Shown here: piece after piece, positions 60,336 to 64,000 of the stretch
Position numbering within the stretch: position 1 is the stretch's first letter
Layout of the letters: every line of letters starts with the position of its first letter
Assembly: GCF_003589595.1 (NCBI RefSeq)
Contig: NW_020653851.1
Span: forward strand, 24,334,326-24,398,325
Length of the DNA: 64,000 bases
Source: Hyposmocoma kahamanoa
Lineage: Eukaryota; Arthropoda; Insecta; Lepidoptera; Cosmopterigidae
Direction: 5' to 3'
The notes under the pieces: generated by a model
Told to the model about the DNA's origin: nothing
The model's database searches: none
Seen by the model: only the letters and a program-made list of their open reading frames with translations
Translations under genes and position numbers: made by a program

Positions 60336-61394
60336 CGTGGGGCGCACTATAAGTTTCCGGACTGAATAAAAAAAAAAATACTACAAATGGTCAGAGATGA
60401 ATTTATTGTTTCTCAAAACATTTTCCGTTATTCATTGTTCATTTGTCTGTCTGGCCGTGTGAGAACTGGCATCATCGTGGTGCAAGATGATACGGCGTTT
60501 ACGGTTATTTTTACGGGGTTTACCAATAACTTCCGGCAAACAAATGGTCGTGTACCAATCACTATTCACGGTACAATGATTTTCCAAAGCAACAGTAGCC
60601 ACGTGTCCAGTTTTATTTAAAAAAGGAAGCAATCATCCGCTCAGAGACACTTTGCACGCGCGCCACTTTGTTTGGTTTCGGCTCATTTCGAAAGACCCAT
60701 ACGCCCGATTGTTGCTTTATTTTGGGATCATAACTATAAATCCATGTTTCGTCATCTGTTACTATGTTCCACACCAAATGTGACGCCTCTTCGTTGAATC
60801 TGGTAAGCATGGCATTGCACCAAGTGACGCGATCCGTTTTTTAAGCCTCAGTCAAATTGTGTGGGATCCACCGAGAGCACAGCTTCTTCACACCCAAATG
60901 TTTGTGTAGTATTGATTGTATTTGACTCCTGCCTATGCCTAAAGATGCCCGAATATCATGGTACGTCACATGCCTATCTGTTTTGATCATACGGCGCACA
61001 GCATCGATGTTTTTGTTGCTCACAGCAGTGGACGGGCGACCTTCACGAAATTCGTCACTGAGATTCACACGATTGAATTTTGCAAACTAGCTATAAATAA
61101 TCGTCTTGCATAGTGCTTCATCGCCAAAAGCAGTTTGAAGCTAAGCGAAGCTCCGCTGAACTGTTAATTTACACTTAAAGTCGTAGAAAATCATACTACT
61201 ATAAATTTTCACGAGTTAAATCCATGGTGATGTAGACAACCAATCTCTAAAATGACGCCACAATGTAAAAACAAGTGACAGTCAGAAACAAATTGTATTC
61301 TACAGCCAAAGAGTTCCATTTTCAAATGTTGTAATTACTTTTTAAGTATTGTTTATGTAAGTGGCCAGTTCCGGAAACTTATAGTGCGCCTATA
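60336..61394 (-). mobile_element. mariner transposon with internal deletion (copy 2)
   Basis: The left end starts 'cgtggggcgcactataagtt' after a TA at 60334-60335. The right end, reversed, reads 'tataggcgcactataagttt', followed outward by TA at 61395-61396. Compared with copy 1, bases equivalent to 1541-1766 are replaced by about 22-24 unrelated bases, giving 1059 bp rather than 1255. Filler DNA at such a deletion suggests gap repair after excision. The copy could only move with outside transposase. Confidence 0.92.
60413..61225 (-). pseudogene. Truncated mariner transposase
   Basis: A start codon equivalent to that of copy 1 lies at 61223-61225. Readable pieces are RPSTAVSNKNIDAVRRMI with SLGIGRSQIQSILHKHLGVK (61068-60841), TRFNEEASHLVW and DDETWIYSYDP (around 60740), and HHDDASSHTARQT (around 60450). 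The first two catalytic Asp residues are present, unlike in copy 1, but the part with the third Asp is deleted. Single-base shifts at about 60615 and 60840 also break the frame. Confidence 0.88.
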
Positions 61395-61396
61395 TA

Positions 61397-63235
61397 TAAG
61401 AACCATTTCAGAGTTACGATCAGTAGTATCGAGATTAGCAGTCTTCTTGTGTTGTAGGTCCGTGGTGCTCGTATTATTAATACGTATGTTTGTAATATCG
61501 TAACTGCTGCGTCTCTCGTCTACTTCGTCGTCGTCGTCGTCGTAGTTATTGTACAGTAAGAACTGTTGCTTAAATATGTACCACATTGCCCTGCGGTTTT
61601 AGTTAATAATATAAAAAATTTGTTTGTCCTGTTTTGTTTGCAAAATTTCGTGCAATAATTCAACAAGTAGATTCAAATGTCAAAAATACAAGAAACACAT
61701 TCGTAACTTTTTCATTAAAAAAAAAAACGACCTCAAAAGTTAGCTCCGCTTTCGCTGTGCACGTTACCGATCATTTTCAGGTTAATGTTCTCTACCTAAT
61801 TTCGGCGGCAATTTTAATATTTCAGTGTTCAAGAATAATAACATGAAGTATTATTAATATTCAAGTGTAGAATCCAGAAATATTATTCAACATTACATAA
61901 TAAAAATTGCTTAAAAAATTATTTGAAATGAAATTGCATTATATCTTAGTCACTCAATAACTTTTAACTACCTATTTACAATATTGACCCACGTCTACTT
62001 ACTAAAACGTAAAATGCAATTCTGAGCATATTTTTAACTTCCTTTTTGCATATTTTGGGGTTATTGTATTTATTTTAATTGAACTACATTCACTTTTTCT
62101 TAAGTCACCCTTACGCATATTATTAGTTTTTTTTCTATTATACAATTAATAGTTCCTGGTGAAATGAAAACTACTTTTCTTGCAAATAAATGGTTTCTGT
62201 CTTCTCTACTAAAGTATAATACAGATAATCATAATTTTAATTCTATTCTAGGTTGCCTAAAAGCATTTTAGCAAAGGCCGTGCGTGCCGTCATGTCATTT
62301 GCGCCTCGCGGAGAAGGGGAAAGGACTAGCCGAAACGTCTCCTTGCTCCATGCGACTGGAGGCACAGCCAATACCAATTTTATAGGACTTGTGTTGTTTC
62401 ATATTAAACAGTTGAATGACTTAATTAATAAGAAAATTGCAATAACAACATTAAACAGTAATGTATCTATAACAGAATAAGCTAATGTAAAACATGCCCC
62501 AATATTGCAATATTTTTTTCAAGGCAACCTTAGCGTAGCAATTTAGGAGTTGCAAAGAGGGTGCAACCAAAGACACTTCTAAAGGAAGTATTTCAATAAA
62601 TACACTATGCATTGAATACTATTAATGTATACATAACAATCTATAATTGTCAATATTGTTACCACCGTGCGTGCATCATTTAACTATTTATTTTAACAAT
62701 CAAGCAGTTTTAGTACTAAAATGGTATGAAATGTGTTTACTTTCCTATTATGGAATAATTGCTCATTAAAAATTTCCTGAATGAGAAATAATAAGAAAAT
62801 TTCAACATCTTTCTTATAAATTATAGCTACCCTACATGCACAGTGTATCGTATAAGGAGATTGTTATTATGCATCAGTGTGTGTAGTCAGGCGATGTGCC
62901 GTGCACGGGACACATCGGCAGCGCATTGTGGCCAAACATTTATTGGTTTTAGGGACGAATAAAAAGTTTAACTTTGCGCTCGCATGGCACCGTGTGAACG
63001 GCGCTGCGAAGGTATTCACGCGACATTCTACTTTAACAGCTTCAAAATAAACATTTCCAATTTTTTCGGATTTTCAATTAAATGGAAGTTTACTACTGTT
63101 TAGCGTGTCACCGTCTTTGTTTTGTTACGAGCACAGAGTTACAAGGGAAAAGTTAATTAATTGTTGACGCCAGGTTATGCACGACTTTAGAGGTTTTATT
63201 TGTTACTTATCTGATAGTGTTCATGAGACTACTTT
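61397..63235. other. Unique AT-rich stretch, no gene seen
   Basis: No gene is supported. The patch 62270-62360 is less AT-rich and contains 'gactagccgaaacgtctcct', a GAAACGTC string like the end of a hammerhead core but without the rest. A 75-codon frame across it (62253-62480) has no known domain. A small CpG-containing patch lies at about 62890-63030. Confidence 0.45.
61525..61543. repeat. (CGT)n microsatellite
   Basis: About six TCG/CGT units lie about 130 bp beyond the second mariner. Confidence 0.9.
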
Positions 63236-63300
63236 GGTGGCCTGTGGTTCGATTCCCGTTAGGATCCATTTGGGAAACCAACTTTTCTAATCTATCTATA
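63236..63300 (+). repeat. tRNA-like SINE fragment
   Basis: A good B box 'ggttcgattccc' (63246-63257) is followed by 'gttaggatccatttgggaaa', a body start of SINE type. No A box can be placed with confidence. Confidence 0.4.
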
Positions 63301-63415
63301 TAATCAGGTAATTGGTATGATAGTTGCCAAGTTCTTCGACATCAATTCGACATTAATTCTTTCAGATCTGAATGCTTTTTTGTTTTTTCACAAGGTCTAT
63401 GACACTATAATATTT

Positions 63416-63533
63416 AGTAGCTCCTTGTGTGAGAGTTCGTCCAGGGAAGTACTGCCACCTTACCTATTTCTGCTACCAAGCAGTAATGTGAGCATTATTG
63501 TGTTTCGGTTTTGAAGGGTAAGGGTACTGGTGA
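63416..63533 (+). repeat. Family A repeat, 5' end only (copy A10)
   Basis: It starts at the family boundary ('tagtagctccttgtgtgaga', with a small deletion), continues to 'gaagggtaagggtactggtg' and then stops; the 3' 180 bp is absent. The remaining part is close to copies A5 and A9. Confidence 0.75.
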
Positions 63534-64000
63534 CTCTAAAATTTGCTTGTAATATGAAAACGTTTGCTGTCGTCACCTTAGATTGATGAATTGTTGTGAT
63601 TATAACTATCCTCCTCAATATTTTAAAACACGCGGTGAAGACAAACTAGAGCAAAGATTATTAATCTTTTATACCAAACTCGTTGCAATAAAGTAATTTA
63701 TAGGAATAACTGTTTCAACATGTGTATAATTGTGTACAATAAATCACCAAACGAAATTAAATTGTTACAACGACATACTTTTAAACTACAATTGACAAAA
63801 TGGCTTTTGACATATACACTTTAATATAATAAAGATGACGATGAAAGCTTAAAACCATTTTCTCGTAGAAATGAAACAACAAATATACGCGTTTGAAAAA
63901 CAAATATACGCGATTTAAATCCGGAAAAAATAGTTTCATTACCTATGTGTAACAATCGCGAAAACCTAAGAACTCGATATGACCATCTTCTCGGTTGAAA
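63534..64000. other. Unique AT-rich stretch to the window end
   Basis: No gene or repeat is recognised. Confidence 0.5.

Noticed and set aside
60387..60620. Plus-strand frame of 77 codons
   Set aside because: It is antisense to the second mariner transposase relic.
62270..62360. Second hammerhead candidate around GCCGAAACGTCTCC
   Set aside because: GAAACGTC and a GGAG/CTCC pairing are present, but there is no CUGANGA core and no credible stem II or stem III.

Overview
This is animal nuclear DNA, most probably from a moth or butterfly (Lepidoptera). The evidence is an AT-rich base composition, a complete insect-type U6 snRNA gene, mariner transposons, and short repeats of types I recognise from lepidopteran genomes. 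These include tRNA-derived SINEs ending in GAT, TAA or poly-A tails, a LINE 3' end with a (TTTGAC)n tail, and the 'CCGACTTCAAAAAAGGAGGAGG'-type element. I cannot name the species. No host protein-coding gene can be supported: the open frames are short, overlap on both strands, and match nothing I recognise apart from transposon relics.

Layout. Positions 1-5000 hold a SINE-like repeat (family A), a full-length but dead mariner (1459-2713), a second family A fragment, and a 607-bp inverted-repeat transposon (4273-4879). Positions 5000-12000 are mostly unique AT-rich sequence with one more family A copy and a 62-bp almost perfect palindrome (10562-10623). The U6 snRNA gene lies at 11922-12028 with a TATA box and a T-run terminator. 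Positions 12000-30000 are mainly unique sequence with CpG-rich patches, scattered SINEs, a hammerhead-ribozyme-like motif (24132-24174) and an opposed pair of one repeat family (27664-29102). Positions 30000-36500 are a repeat-dense stretch of family A copies and nested SINEs. Positions 36500-55600 are again mostly unique, with a few hairpins and CpG-rich islands. Positions 55600-61400 are a transposon graveyard: an RTE-type LINE interrupted by a second copy of the inverted-repeat transposon and by a LINE tail, then an ATT microsatellite containing a 10-N gap, a LINE 3' end and an internally deleted mariner. The last 2.5 kb is unique sequence plus a truncated family A copy.

Biologically this looks like an intergenic (or very large intronic) region. 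Its only confident functional gene is U6. The unique CpG-rich patches could be regulatory DNA, but that is inference. The most interesting signals are the hammerhead-like motif, the two-copy inverted-repeat element whose 4-bp target duplication is confirmed by the RTE reading frame it interrupts, the 62-bp palindrome, and family A, a roughly 300-bp repeat with a shared 5' start.
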